A stretch of 64,000 nucleotides of DNA. Source: Aquimarina spinulae (lineage in GTDB: Bacteria; Bacteroidota; Bacteroidia; Flavobacteriales; Flavobacteriaceae). Of the stretch, positions 54,253-62,983 are shown one piece after another. The notes under the pieces are model-generated. The model had not been told where the DNA came from and made no database searches. It saw only the letters and a list, made by a program, of their open reading frames with translations. A program made the position numbers and the translations under genes. Each line of letters begins with the position of its first letter. Position 1 is the first letter of the stretch. The stretch spans positions 1,240,001 through 1,304,000 of the forward strand of contig NZ_CALSBP010000001.1 of NCBI RefSeq assembly GCF_943373825.1. Direction: 5' to 3'.

Positions 54253-55650
54253 TTATTTTAATTCAATTTTACTGTCATGAAACCCTGCTCGTTTCCATAT
54301 ATTTCCTTCTTTTATCCAGACGTGGGATACTCTATATTGATTTTCTATAGGATTTCTTTCTTTGATATCGGTGGTTATTATTTTTGCTGTAATAATTGCA
54401 AAGTTTTCATATAGCTCGAGTTGCGTTTCCTTCATGTCATAATTAGTAACTACCAAACGACCATCATCGATATCTTTTTTTCTCTTTTTTAAATATTCTA
54501 ACCAGGCATTTTTTCCTATTGATTTTGATGTTCCGTTAGTATGCCGATAATTATCGGTTATCAAGCTTTCAAGTTTTGCAACATTACCTTCTTTAAAAGC
54601 AGTATTAAAAGTAGTAATTGTACGGGCAAGCTCTAGCTTATCAGATACAGAATTAATTACGTTTTCTATTGCAATATCCAGATCGGTTTCTTCAACAAGA
54701 TAAGAAGTAAAATGCTTATATATTGCATTATGATAAAAACTAAAAATGTTTTCACGATCCATATATATTGTATACTCATTAATTCCTTGTCCTAAAAATG
54801 CTTTCTGGCTTACTTTACCTGTTATGTAAAACAATATGGCATGCCAGAGATTTTTTGGAGGCTTTACTTTTAACTTTTCACTTACTCTATTTATACTTTC
54901 TGCGATAGCTCCTTTTCGTCCTTTTATTACAGTATGACTTGCTTCATGAAACAAGGTTTCTACCCAATCACCTGCTATTTCTGGATAATTAATAATAGTA
55001 CTTAGTACAATAGAGCTGGGAGTTCGACTTAATGTAAAAGCGCCGCCTCCCGGACTTTTTATCGAAAGATCGATGCGTATTTTGGTATCCTGCCATTTTG
55101 CCTGAGCCAATTTTGCGATTCGAGAAATGATAAAATCTTCTGTTTTTTTGATAAGATCAATATTCTCCTGCAACTTATCGGTATTGATTTGTCGATGAGT
55201 TTTCCAAAAATGAGTACTATAGATTCGTTTAAAATCGTTGAGGTTTTTTATGAAAAGAATTTCGAACCTGGATTCAGGAAGCATGTCCTGCTCAGTATAG
55301 TTGATGATCCATTTTCTAAACCCTATCAATTCCTGGTTGAAATGATTTTTTAAATCTATATGATCTTTATAGTAGGTTATGGTTTTTTGAAAAAGTAGTT
55401 TTTCTTTTTGACTAAGTTTTTGCCAAACCTCTTTTTTAACCAGCTTATCTAATGGTTTTTCGTAGGATGCAGCAGCAGTTTCATACAAATAGAAATGAAG
55501 ATTAATCCAGAAGTTATTATGAAATTCAAAATACGTAGTGGTTTCAATACCTGAAACTTTAGATTGCGCAATCAAAGAATAATTGAATATCAAAATAATA
55601 TATAGTACAACAATATGTCTACATTTTATGTATTTGCTCTTATTTATCAT
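54253..55650 (-). CDS. exported zinc-peptidase-like protein fused to an NTF2-like domain
   Basis: 465 residues with a Sec signal (about 1-29, ending IAQS). The N-terminal part (30-345) is helical and holds HEASH at 235-239, a zinc-binding HExxH, with a later Glu (AIAES) suited to be a third ligand. The C-terminal 110 residues (about 350-465: AFKEGNVAKLESLITDNYRHTNG, NIWKRAGFHDSK) form a SnoaL/DUF4440-like NTF2 fold. The fusion is unusual in my experience. Substrate unknown. Confidence 0.68.
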   Translation of the reverse strand: MINKSKYIKCRHIVVLYIILIFNYSLIAQSKVSGIETTTYFEFHNNFWINLHFYLYETAAASYEKPLDKLVKKEVWQKLSQKEKLLFQKTITYYKDHIDLKNHFNQELIGFRKWIINYTEQDMLPESRFEILFIKNLNDFKRIYSTHFWKTHRQINTDKLQENIDLIKKTEDFIISRIAKLAQAKWQDTKIRIDLSIKSPGGGAFTLSRTPSSIVLSTIINYPEIAGDWVETLFHEASHTVIKGRKGAIAESINRVSEKLKVKPPKNLWHAILFYITGKVSQKAFLGQGINEYTIYMDRENIFSFYHNAIYKHFTSYLVEETDLDIAIENVINSVSDKLELARTITTFNTAFKEGNVAKLESLITDNYRHTNGTSKSIGKNAWLEYLKKRKKDIDDGRLVVTNYDMKETQLELYENFAIITAKIITTDIKERNPIENQYRVSHVWIKEGNIWKRAGFHDSKIELK

Positions 55651-55701
55651 TTAAAGTATTATTAATAGTATGAGGTATAAATTTTGGTACTTCCCAATTC
55701 C

Positions 55702-56532
55702 TTATTTTTCTGCTACAATAAACATTTTCTTAGCATCAGTAGTATAAGGTTCTTTTTGGTGACCACCTTCTATAGTTTTTATGTTAAACCCGACTTGTTT
55801 AAGCATTAGTTTGATTTCAAAAGGAAATATAATACGCCATTTCATACTATAGTTTTTACGTTTTACTGTACCGTCAGAAAGTACTTCATCATACCAGCCA
55901 TATAATTCCTGGACTTGGTTTTTATTCATAGGTCCAGATGCTGCAAATCTTGTATACGAATTACCGGTGTGAGAATTTTTTCTTGTAAAAAATGGTTTAG
56001 GTATGGCATCACCAGATAGGTTTAAAATAAATGGATTCATAAGGTCTATTGCTATTAATCCACCTTTAGACATATGATTGTAAATGCTAGATAATGCCTT
56101 ACATTGACTATCAAAATCAGGAATACACATTAGACTATTAAACGCACATATTACCAATTTGTAATCTGTTTTATCCAGACTTAATGTGGTTATGTCCTGT
56201 TCTACCAGTTGTATGTTTTGACGGATGTCTTCATCTTCTCTTTGTAAATTATGTTCAAATTGTTCTAATATACCTCTAGAGTTATCAACTCCAGTAACTC
56301 GATGACCTGCTTTGGCCAATGGTATAGTTACACGGCCAGACCCACAACATAATTCGAGAACCTCTCCATTATTTTTTGTTGCAAATTCAAGAAAACGATC
56401 GACATCATGTTTAAGACCTTGTGAGGAAACAGTATCATCGAAGTTTTTAGAAAAAACAGAGTGTTCTTCTGAAGGGTAATCACTATCATAATACTGTATT
56501 GAAGCATGATCCTTTGGTAAGTTTGTATTCAT
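55702..56532 (-). CDS. class I SAM-dependent methyltransferase
   Basis: 276 residues. Motif I is VLELCCGSGRVTIPLAKAG (about 54-72), the acidic motif II VTGVDNS, and motif post II LVEQDITTL. Then YKLVICAFNSLM and GGLIAIDLMNP follow. The substrate cannot be told from sequence. It is the first gene of the leftward cluster, with a 51-nt gap to the fusion protein gene. Confidence 0.88.
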   Translation of the reverse strand: MNTNLPKDHASIQYYDSDYPSEEHSVFSKNFDDTVSSQGLKHDVDRFLEFATKNNGEVLELCCGSGRVTIPLAKAGHRVTGVDNSRGILEQFEHNLQREDEDIRQNIQLVEQDITTLSLDKTDYKLVICAFNSLMCIPDFDSQCKALSSIYNHMSKGGLIAIDLMNPFILNLSGDAIPKPFFTRKNSHTGNSYTRFAASGPMNKNQVQELYGWYDEVLSDGTVKRKNYSMKWRIIFPFEIKLMLKQVGFNIKTIEGGHQKEPYTTDAKKMFIVAEK

Positions 56533-56835
56533 AAATTTGTTTTTAAGGTATAGCCGTTGCCAAAAGACTATGTAATATCTCTATTCGTTTTTTGATTGAT
56601 TCTTTTATGATGATTGTTAGTATTACGATCTCAAAAGTATCGTTTCCTTTTATGAATAAATCGTGAGTTTTGGTATCAAACAGTCTCACTTTTATGAAAT
56701 GAGACAACTCTTAACAGTTTTTATGAATTTGAACACGGATATGGTTTAAAGTAGGATTCTTATTATATTAAGAAAATCTTAACCACTACACCCATAAGAT
56801 ATATTTACATTTAGAACTTTAAAAACTCGACAATA
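56533..56835. other. divergent intergenic region
   Basis: 303 nt between the methyltransferase and amidohydrolase genes. It contains a short hairpin GTCTCA/TGAGAC near 56683-56705 and a TACATTTA box near 56809 (one base off the -7 consensus) before the amidohydrolase ATG. Nothing else is seen. Confidence 0.5.
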
Positions 56836-58458
56836 ATGAAAAAATTATCCTTACTATTAGTTATTACTGTATTACTTTTTTCTTGCAAAAAACCAGTTGA
56901 AGTAGACGTATTGGTTATTAATGCAAATGTATATACTGTAGAGGATACGAATCCAAAAGCAGAGGCATTTGCCATAAAAGGGGGTAAATTTATTGCTGTA
57001 GGGAGTAACGATGAAATCTTAAAGGGATATACGACAGCTAATACTTTGGATGCAGGAGGAAAAACAATAGTACCTGGATTGATTGATGCACATTGTCATT
57101 TTTATGGCCTTGGGTTACAACAGCAAAAAGTAGACCTGATGGGGACCAAAAGTTATGCAGAAGTATTGGATAGGATTGTAGCTTTTCAGAAAGAAAAAAA
57201 TGTATCATTTATTACCGGACGAGGATGGGATCAAAATGATTGGGAGGTAAAAGAATTTCCGACCAAAGAAAAATTAGATAGCTTGTTTCCTGATACTCCT
57301 GTGGCGGTAACCCGAGTAGATGGCCATGCAATGATAGCAAATCAAAAAGCATTAGATCTTGCTAAAATTACTGTAAATACCAAAGTAGAAGGGGGAGAGA
57401 TACTTCAAAAAGATGGAAAACTTACTGGTGTATTAATCGATAATCCTATGGGGTTGATTGGTGCAGTTATCCCTAAACCTACAGTAAAGGAGCAAATACA
57501 GGCTTTAAAAGATGCCGAAAAAATTAATTTTGGGTATGGATTAACAACTGTAGATGATGCGGGATTGAGCCCCGAAGTAATTACACTAGTAGATAGTTTA
57601 CAGAAAATAAATGAACTTAAAATAAGGATGTATGCTATGGTAAGTAATGTGCCCGAATATGTAGATCATTATCTAAAGAGTGGAGTACATAAAACAGATA
57701 AGTTAAATGTTTCTTCTTTCAAAGTATATGCAGATGGAGCCTTAGGATCTAGAGGAGCTACACTAAAACGACCATATGCAGATAAGGAAAATCATTATGG
57801 AGCTATGGTCATCGGAAATGATGATTTTAAAACTCTGGCAAAACGATTAGCAGGATCACCTTTTCAGATGAATACTCATGCTATTGGGGACTCGGCCAAT
57901 GCAGTAGTAATGAAAACGTATTATGATGTGCTTCAAAATAAATCAGATAGAAGATGGAGAGTAGAGCATGCCCAGGTGGTGGCTCCCGAAGAATTTGAAA
58001 TCCTTAATAATAATCTGGTCATGAGTGTACAACCAACTCATGCTACAAGTGATATGTATTGGGCAGATGAACGATTAGGAGAAGAACGTATAAAAGGAGC
58101 ATACGCATATAAAAAATTATTAGAAAAAACGGGTAGAATTGCTTTGGGTACAGACTATCCTGTAGAGCATGTAAGTCCATTCTATACTTTTTATGCTGCG
58201 GTAGCCCGAAAAGATCTAAAGCAATATCCAGAAGGTGGGTTTCAAAAAGAAAATGCACTTAGTAGAGAAGAAACTCTAAAAGGAATGACGCTTTGGGCAG
58301 CTTACAGTAACTTTGAAGAATACGAAAAAGGAAGCATAACTGCAGGTAAATTTGCAGATTTTGTAATCCTTGAAGATAATATTATGGAAATTGATGAAGA
58401 CCAAATTCCAAATATAAAAGTGAAAGCTACTTATATTGATGGAGAAAAGGTGTATTAG
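56836..58458 (+). CDS. exported amidohydrolase (amidohydrolase 3/YtcJ-like) lipoprotein
   Basis: 540 residues with a lipoprotein signal (LLFSC, Cys17). Metal site 1 is GLIDAHCHFYG (about 82-92), and later MNTHAIGD, WRVEHAQVV and LGTDYPVEH supply the His and Asp ligands of the amidohydrolase superfamily. DGALGSRGA is typical of the YtcJ/amidohydrolase 3 group. It may hydrolyse N-acyl or formamide-type bonds in the envelope. Its stop overlaps the convergent sigma factor gene by 4 nt. Confidence 0.9.
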   Translation: MKKLSLLLVITVLLFSCKKPVEVDVLVINANVYTVEDTNPKAEAFAIKGGKFIAVGSNDEILKGYTTANTLDAGGKTIVPGLIDAHCHFYGLGLQQQKVDLMGTKSYAEVLDRIVAFQKEKNVSFITGRGWDQNDWEVKEFPTKEKLDSLFPDTPVAVTRVDGHAMIANQKALDLAKITVNTKVEGGEILQKDGKLTGVLIDNPMGLIGAVIPKPTVKEQIQALKDAEKINFGYGLTTVDDAGLSPEVITLVDSLQKINELKIRMYAMVSNVPEYVDHYLKSGVHKTDKLNVSSFKVYADGALGSRGATLKRPYADKENHYGAMVIGNDDFKTLAKRLAGSPFQMNTHAIGDSANAVVMKTYYDVLQNKSDRRWRVEHAQVVAPEEFEILNNNLVMSVQPTHATSDMYWADERLGEERIKGAYAYKKLLEKTGRIALGTDYPVEHVSPFYTFYAAVARKDLKQYPEGGFQKENALSREETLKGMTLWAAYSNFEEYEKGSITAGKFADFVILEDNIMEIDEDQIPNIKVKATYIDGEKVY

Positions 58459-59126
58459 ATAGCATTCATTACCTTATCTACGATAGTATCACATTTACTA
58501 AATCCAAATTCGAAGATATCGGTATCCTGAGAGAGTTCATAGAGTTCTTCTCTAATCATCTCTTTGGCACGATGTAGGCGAACCTTTACATTAGAAACTG
58601 TTAACCCCAAACAATCTGATATTTCGGCCATACTCATTCCTTCAATTTCTCTAAGAACATAAACGGTTCGATATTTTACATCTAGTAGATCAATAGTTTT
58701 TTCTAAGATCTGTTTTGCTTCTTGTCGGATCATTTTTTTTTCGGGATTTAATTGTTCAGTATCAGGAATCTCGAGAACAAAATCATTCGATACGCTATTT
58801 TCAGATTTATATAAATTAAGATATTTTCCTTTTGTTTTTAATCGAGCTAGAGTTTCATTTATTCCAATTCGTATCAACCAGGTAGAGAATTGCGAGTTGT
58901 GCTTAAACTGGTAGAGTTTTTCATAGGCTTTTAAATATGTGTTTTGCATTATGTCTTCAATTTCTGCAAGATCATTTATATAACTTCGAATAACTCGATA
59001 TAGTTTTTGATTATTTCTTCTTAGTAAGATTTCATACAGCTCTTTTTCTCCAGAATGAATACGGCATATTACATCAGAATCTGATATTTTATGAGTTTTA
59101 TAATCATTGATTTTAATGGGTTCCAT
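58455..59126 (-). CDS. ECF-type RNA polymerase sigma factor
   Basis: 223 residues. Region 2 (about 25-95) has YRVIRSYINDLAEIEDIMQNTYLKAYEKLYQF and FSTWLIRIGINETLARL. Region 4 (about 145-200) has KYRTVYVLREIEGMSMAEISDCLGLTVSNVKVRLHRAKEM. The tail carries a Cys (FGFSKCDTIVDKVM). No anti-sigma gene is adjacent. The divergent DoxX-like gene is a likely target. Confidence 0.92.
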   Translation of the reverse strand: MEPIKINDYKTHKISDSDVICRIHSGEKELYEILLRRNNQKLYRVIRSYINDLAEIEDIMQNTYLKAYEKLYQFKHNSQFSTWLIRIGINETLARLKTKGKYLNLYKSENSVSNDFVLEIPDTEQLNPEKKMIRQEAKQILEKTIDLLDVKYRTVYVLREIEGMSMAEISDCLGLTVSNVKVRLHRAKEMIREELYELSQDTDIFEFGFSKCDTIVDKVMNAI

Positions 59127-59237
59127 AGCTTGTTATTTATAGCTTAGATGAAAAACTGCATAAAAAGTTACAAAACTTTGTAACCAAAAAGTGGATTTTT
59201 TATCTAAAAACCGAATAACAAAAAAATATTTGAAATT

Positions 59238-59612
59238 ATGGATTCGCAGATTAAGACAGTTTTTACACTACTAAAATATACATATGGCCTTGTGCCCATA
59301 GTTGCTGGATTAGACAAATTTATCAATATACTTACAGATTGGAGTCAGTACGTTTCTCCTGGATTCGCAACTATATTACCTTTTGAAGCCAAAACATTTA
59401 TGAGTATTGTGGGAGTGATCGAAATTATAGCAGGTATTTTAGTGCTTTATCGCCCCAAGATAGGTGGATATGTAGTTATGGGATGGTTATTAGCTATAGC
59501 ATTAACTCTTCTATTTAGCGGGCATTATATTGATGTAGCGGTAAGAGATATTGTGATGGCAATAGGAGCATTCTCATTAGTGAAATTAGCAGATTCTATA
59601 GTCGAACAATAA
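59238..59612 (+). CDS. small DoxX-like membrane protein
   Basis: 124 residues with four membrane helices. LKYTYGLVPIVAGLDKFINILTDWSQYVSP (13-42) and VGVIEIIAGILVLYRPKIGGYVVMGWL resemble DoxX-family openings. Its gene is divergent from the ECF sigma gene with a 111-nt gap, an arrangement that often marks a sigma and its target. Function unknown. Confidence 0.78.
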   Translation: MDSQIKTVFTLLKYTYGLVPIVAGLDKFINILTDWSQYVSPGFATILPFEAKTFMSIVGVIEIIAGILVLYRPKIGGYVVMGWLLAIALTLLFSGHYIDVAVRDIVMAIGAFSLVKLADSIVEQ

Positions 59613-59674
59613 AAATTATAAGCAGATTAAAAAAGAGAAAGATTAGCGTATTAGGAATGCCAGTGATTTTTTTC

Positions 59675-59712
59675 AAGAAAGCATCATCAGTATAAAAAGG
59701 TGGTGCTTTCTT
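59675..59712. terminator. bidirectional terminator
   Basis: AAGAAAGCATCATC pairs with GGTGGTGCTTTCTT (14 bp including two T-G pairs, 10-nt loop) between convergent genes. Confidence 0.75.
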
Positions 59713-59715
59713 ATT

Positions 59716-60486
59716 TTACTTTCCTCCATTTGCTTGCAGATCGGCAATGCATTGGGCATCTAGTTCTGGAATTACATCACCCATACCCATCATCCCACTA
59801 CCAAATTCTATTGCGGCTTCCATCAAACAGTTTGATACATTACAGTGATTACTTGCATCTGGATCTTCATGTTCAGATTGTAAAGGAGTACCCAGATTTA
59901 CCAGTCCCATTAGATGAGAAAATTCATGGTTTAGCGTAGCAGTTTCTATGGCGCTAAGAGAAGGAGAATTTGGCCTTACACTTAATGCACGCAATGTACC
60001 TTCATAAATTACCATCGAGGTATTTAGGTACGCAGAACCTAAAGTTACTTGCTCATTAGTGTCATTTTCTTTACTTCCATCTGCAAAATATACATATACA
60101 GTGATATCATCTTCCTTATTAAATAGTGTTCTGGTAGTGTTTTCTATTTCTGCAATCTCTTCAATAGAAAAAGGGGCTTTACCAGAAGAAGGTATAGAAC
60201 GTTGTGTGATTGTAATTCCGTCGGGTTTAAATAATCGATCTTGTAAAAATTCTCTAAACCCTTGTATTGCTTGCGAGGTAGGTTCGAATCCTTGTACAGC
60301 TATTATTTCTATAGTTATGCTATTAAAATTGGTTGCACTTAGTAGATCATTCGCAGAGCTACCCAGAGGTTTCATGTTGTTTGCTTGTAAGGCACTTGTA
60401 GTTAATGTATTATCGTCATCGTCAGAACATCCAATGAGAATAAAAGAAGAGATCAACAGGTAACCAAAGAGCTTTGTTATTTGCAC
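59716..60486 (-). CDS. metzincin-like lipoprotein metalloprotease
   Basis: 256 residues with a lipoprotein signal (LIGC, Cys20). The zinc motif HEFSHLMGLVN starts at residue 187 (His187, Glu188, His191, Gly194), with Asn where metzincins usually have a third His. A later HEDPDASNHCNVSNCLMEA offers His206 and a Met-turn-like CLM. This pattern recalls the archaemetzincin-like secreted proteases of Flavobacteriaceae. It is probably an envelope protease; the ligand set should be treated as tentative. Confidence 0.75.
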   Translation of the reverse strand: MQITKLFGYLLISSFILIGCSDDDDNTLTTSALQANNMKPLGSSANDLLSATNFNSITIEIIAVQGFEPTSQAIQGFREFLQDRLFKPDGITITQRSIPSSGKAPFSIEEIAEIENTTRTLFNKEDDITVYVYFADGSKENDTNEQVTLGSAYLNTSMVIYEGTLRALSVRPNSPSLSAIETATLNHEFSHLMGLVNLGTPLQSEHEDPDASNHCNVSNCLMEAAIEFGSGMMGMGDVIPELDAQCIADLQANGGK

Positions 60487-60930
60487 AGGATTTCTTTTTA
60501 AAGAGGTTATGACTAGATAAGTAAACGAATTTATATTACGTCTTATTTCTAGTTTAACGTTGTTTTGTTAAATGATTTCTTTGCCACAAAGATTGTACCA
60601 TCAATGCTGTTAAGAAAGCTTTGATCTTTGAGAACTTGCGTATGTATTTGATTTTAAGATACTTGTGTAGGGTGGGTTAAATACAGCCCTATAACCGTAT
60701 TTATACGTGTTTTTACAGATAAAGACATTTTTTTAGAATTTTCAATAGTATTGAAGGCTGATTTTTAAGTACATTTAGTATAGGAATACTTTTCATATCA
60801 AACTTATGAAAGTCTTATTTTTTGAAAAATGAGTATAGTTACAAACATGTAAATAGCATTTTCTAAAAAAAATCTTTTTAAACATATTCTAGATCTTAAA
60901 ACCAAAAATTAACCAAAAAATTAAAATCAA
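60487..60930. other. divergent region upstream of the LodA-like gene
   Basis: 444 nt between the metzincin-like and LodA-like genes. It has a small stem TAAATAC/GTATTTA near 60678-60703 and otherwise AT-rich DNA. No exact TAnnTTTG box is seen close to the LodA-like start, so this promoter may need a different factor. Confidence 0.5.
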
Positions 60931-62979
60931 ATGCAATTATCCATTCACCCATCTATTGGAGTTGCCCGATTAGGAAACAGTACAACTGAACTTTGTTTAT
61001 CACCAGATCAGATAGGAGGACTTCCTTTTGATTGTGATGAACATGGGAATCTAACAGGGCCAATCAAAGAATTTAAAGATGCCAAAGGTCTTATTAAAAG
61101 ACAAGGTCAGCCTTTTAAAATATTTGACGGAAATCAGAATGAAATCACTCTGGATTCTGAGCATATCAAATCTATTGAATGGACAGTGCATTTGGCGAAT
61201 AAAAAAGCTGCCTGGTATCAGTTTAGTGAACTGGAAGGAAATTTATTATTCGGTTCTGAAAACAGTTATGAAAATCGTGGAGTACCTTTACGAAATCCTG
61301 ATACGACCGATAGACAAACCTTGATTATAGACCCAGGACCTAGAACTATCCTGGGAAAGAATAAATCAATCGCTTTTGATGAGGAAAATGTACCAAATGG
61401 ATATCCAGCACGATTCCCTCCTTCAAAGGTGAAATATGGATTACCTGTAGAAAAATTAGGAGATTTATTGACAGATGATAAAGGACGACTCATTGTATTT
61501 GGTGGATACGGGCATGCAGGAGGAAATGAACCCTTAACAAGTTATGGAGGCTCTAATACCTGGCACGATGATATTTCTGATGGAACGGTATATTGTACCG
61601 TTACAGATACAGATGATAATGAATATAAGCTTTCAGCATGGGTGATTGTAGGATCTCCTGATTTTGCTCCAGAGATTGTAAATATTTCTACCCTAAGTGA
61701 TACGATGTTTGATGTTGGGGTACGTAATTTTGATTTGGATCCAGATATGTATTCAAAGGCTACAGGTGAATGGAATACCAGTTTTATTGTAGATTTTAAA
61801 AGAGACATACTTCCTATTATCAATAGGATAAGTCGTTACCAATGGGTTTCCAACGTTCAGTCGATGATGGCATTTACTAGTAACATTTTTGATTTTTCTG
61901 ATCCATCAGATGGAAATAAAGAAAACCGTAAGCAATATCTATCTTATTTCAGAAACAATGATGCCCAACCGCCAGTGCCTCCACATTTACCACAACAACA
62001 ATTGTTTAAAGAAAATGGAGGTGATATCTTTCCGATGATGCCATTGAATTCTGGTAGTAATTCTGTAAGCAATATCAATGTCAATAAATTTATGGCATTA
62101 AATGAAACCCAATTGTTTTTATTAGGACAATGGGCAGAAGGAAAATTTGTTAATAATGAAACTCCACAAGCATATCCTATCAATCCAATGGATACGGTAG
62201 GAGTAGGAAACTGTGTAGGGTTACCGATGTGTCCTGGTATTGAAGTTACATGGAGTATGCAAAATGATGTAATTTATGAGGCACCGTATGTAATCAAACA
62301 GTATGAAAATGAAGAGTATTATGCGCAACATGGATTGAACCCTTCTAGAGATGAGAGTGAAGGTGGTGGTTGTGAACCTGGAGATTTAACCAAAAGAATG
62401 GCATGCCCATGGCAAGCCGACTTTTTTCAATGTACAGTCCAGTATATCAATTTTACCGTACCCTCGATCAATAAAATAACACTTAGTAATGGGACTAATG
62501 TTCCGTTACCACCTACTTACTATACATATTGGTGGCCGCCACAAAGCCCTTGGGATGTGATCGTAGGTGAATTTACAGATAAGGGACAAGGACAAACGCA
62601 CTTACCTGCAGGACAACAGGTTAATTATGCTCGTGGTATCAACAGTTTTGTACAAATGGTTGAGTATTGGTATGCACTTGGGTTTATCAGAGATAAAAAT
62701 GGGGCAACTCCAGGATATCCATATATTGTAGAGACCGAAAGAAATAATGAACAATTCTCTTATAAAGAAGTACCCGTAGGAGAGATTACTGGAAATGATG
62801 CAGATAATGACACCACTATACCTGTATTTTTTATTGAGCAGAATAAGCATGAAGTAAAGAAGAAAAGTAGTAAGGCAAAACTATTGATAGAGCACTTAGA
62901 AATGGTCGTGTTTAATAAGATTGAAATAGCACCAGAAGGGCTTGAAATGCCTCGATCTGGAACAAGAAGCAGAAGGTAA
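60931..62979 (+). CDS. LodA/GoxA-like quinoprotein amino-acid oxidase
   Basis: 682 residues, no signal peptide. It opens SIHPSIGVARLGNST, the LodA family start. WHDDISDGTV (near 211) and the C-terminal region with KRMACPWQADFFQC (Cys492, Cys501) and YWWPPQSPWDV (Trp534/535) resemble the sites that form the cysteine tryptophylquinone cofactor in LodA and GoxA. These enzymes oxidise lysine or glycine and release H2O2 and ammonia, giving antibacterial activity. The flavoprotein needed for maturation is encoded 4 nt downstream. Which Cys and Trp are cross-linked, and the substrate, are not known here. Confidence 0.88.
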   Translation: MQLSIHPSIGVARLGNSTTELCLSPDQIGGLPFDCDEHGNLTGPIKEFKDAKGLIKRQGQPFKIFDGNQNEITLDSEHIKSIEWTVHLANKKAAWYQFSELEGNLLFGSENSYENRGVPLRNPDTTDRQTLIIDPGPRTILGKNKSIAFDEENVPNGYPARFPPSKVKYGLPVEKLGDLLTDDKGRLIVFGGYGHAGGNEPLTSYGGSNTWHDDISDGTVYCTVTDTDDNEYKLSAWVIVGSPDFAPEIVNISTLSDTMFDVGVRNFDLDPDMYSKATGEWNTSFIVDFKRDILPIINRISRYQWVSNVQSMMAFTSNIFDFSDPSDGNKENRKQYLSYFRNNDAQPPVPPHLPQQQLFKENGGDIFPMMPLNSGSNSVSNINVNKFMALNETQLFLLGQWAEGKFVNNETPQAYPINPMDTVGVGNCVGLPMCPGIEVTWSMQNDVIYEAPYVIKQYENEEYYAQHGLNPSRDESEGGGCEPGDLTKRMACPWQADFFQCTVQYINFTVPSINKITLSNGTNVPLPPTYYTYWWPPQSPWDVIVGEFTDKGQGQTHLPAGQQVNYARGINSFVQMVEYWYALGFIRDKNGATPGYPYIVETERNNEQFSYKEVPVGEITGNDADNDTTIPVFFIEQNKHEVKKKSSKAKLLIEHLEMVVFNKIEIAPEGLEMPRSGTRSRR

Positions 62980-62983
62980 TACA

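Noticed and set aside
60285..60310. GGTTCGAATCC sequence resembling a tRNA T-arm
   Set aside because: It lies inside the metzincin-like coding sequence, the T-stem does not pair and no acceptor or anticodon arms are found.
59700..60463. Rightward frames antisense to the metzincin-like gene
   Set aside because: They are antisense to a gene with signal peptide and zinc motif and have no features of their own.
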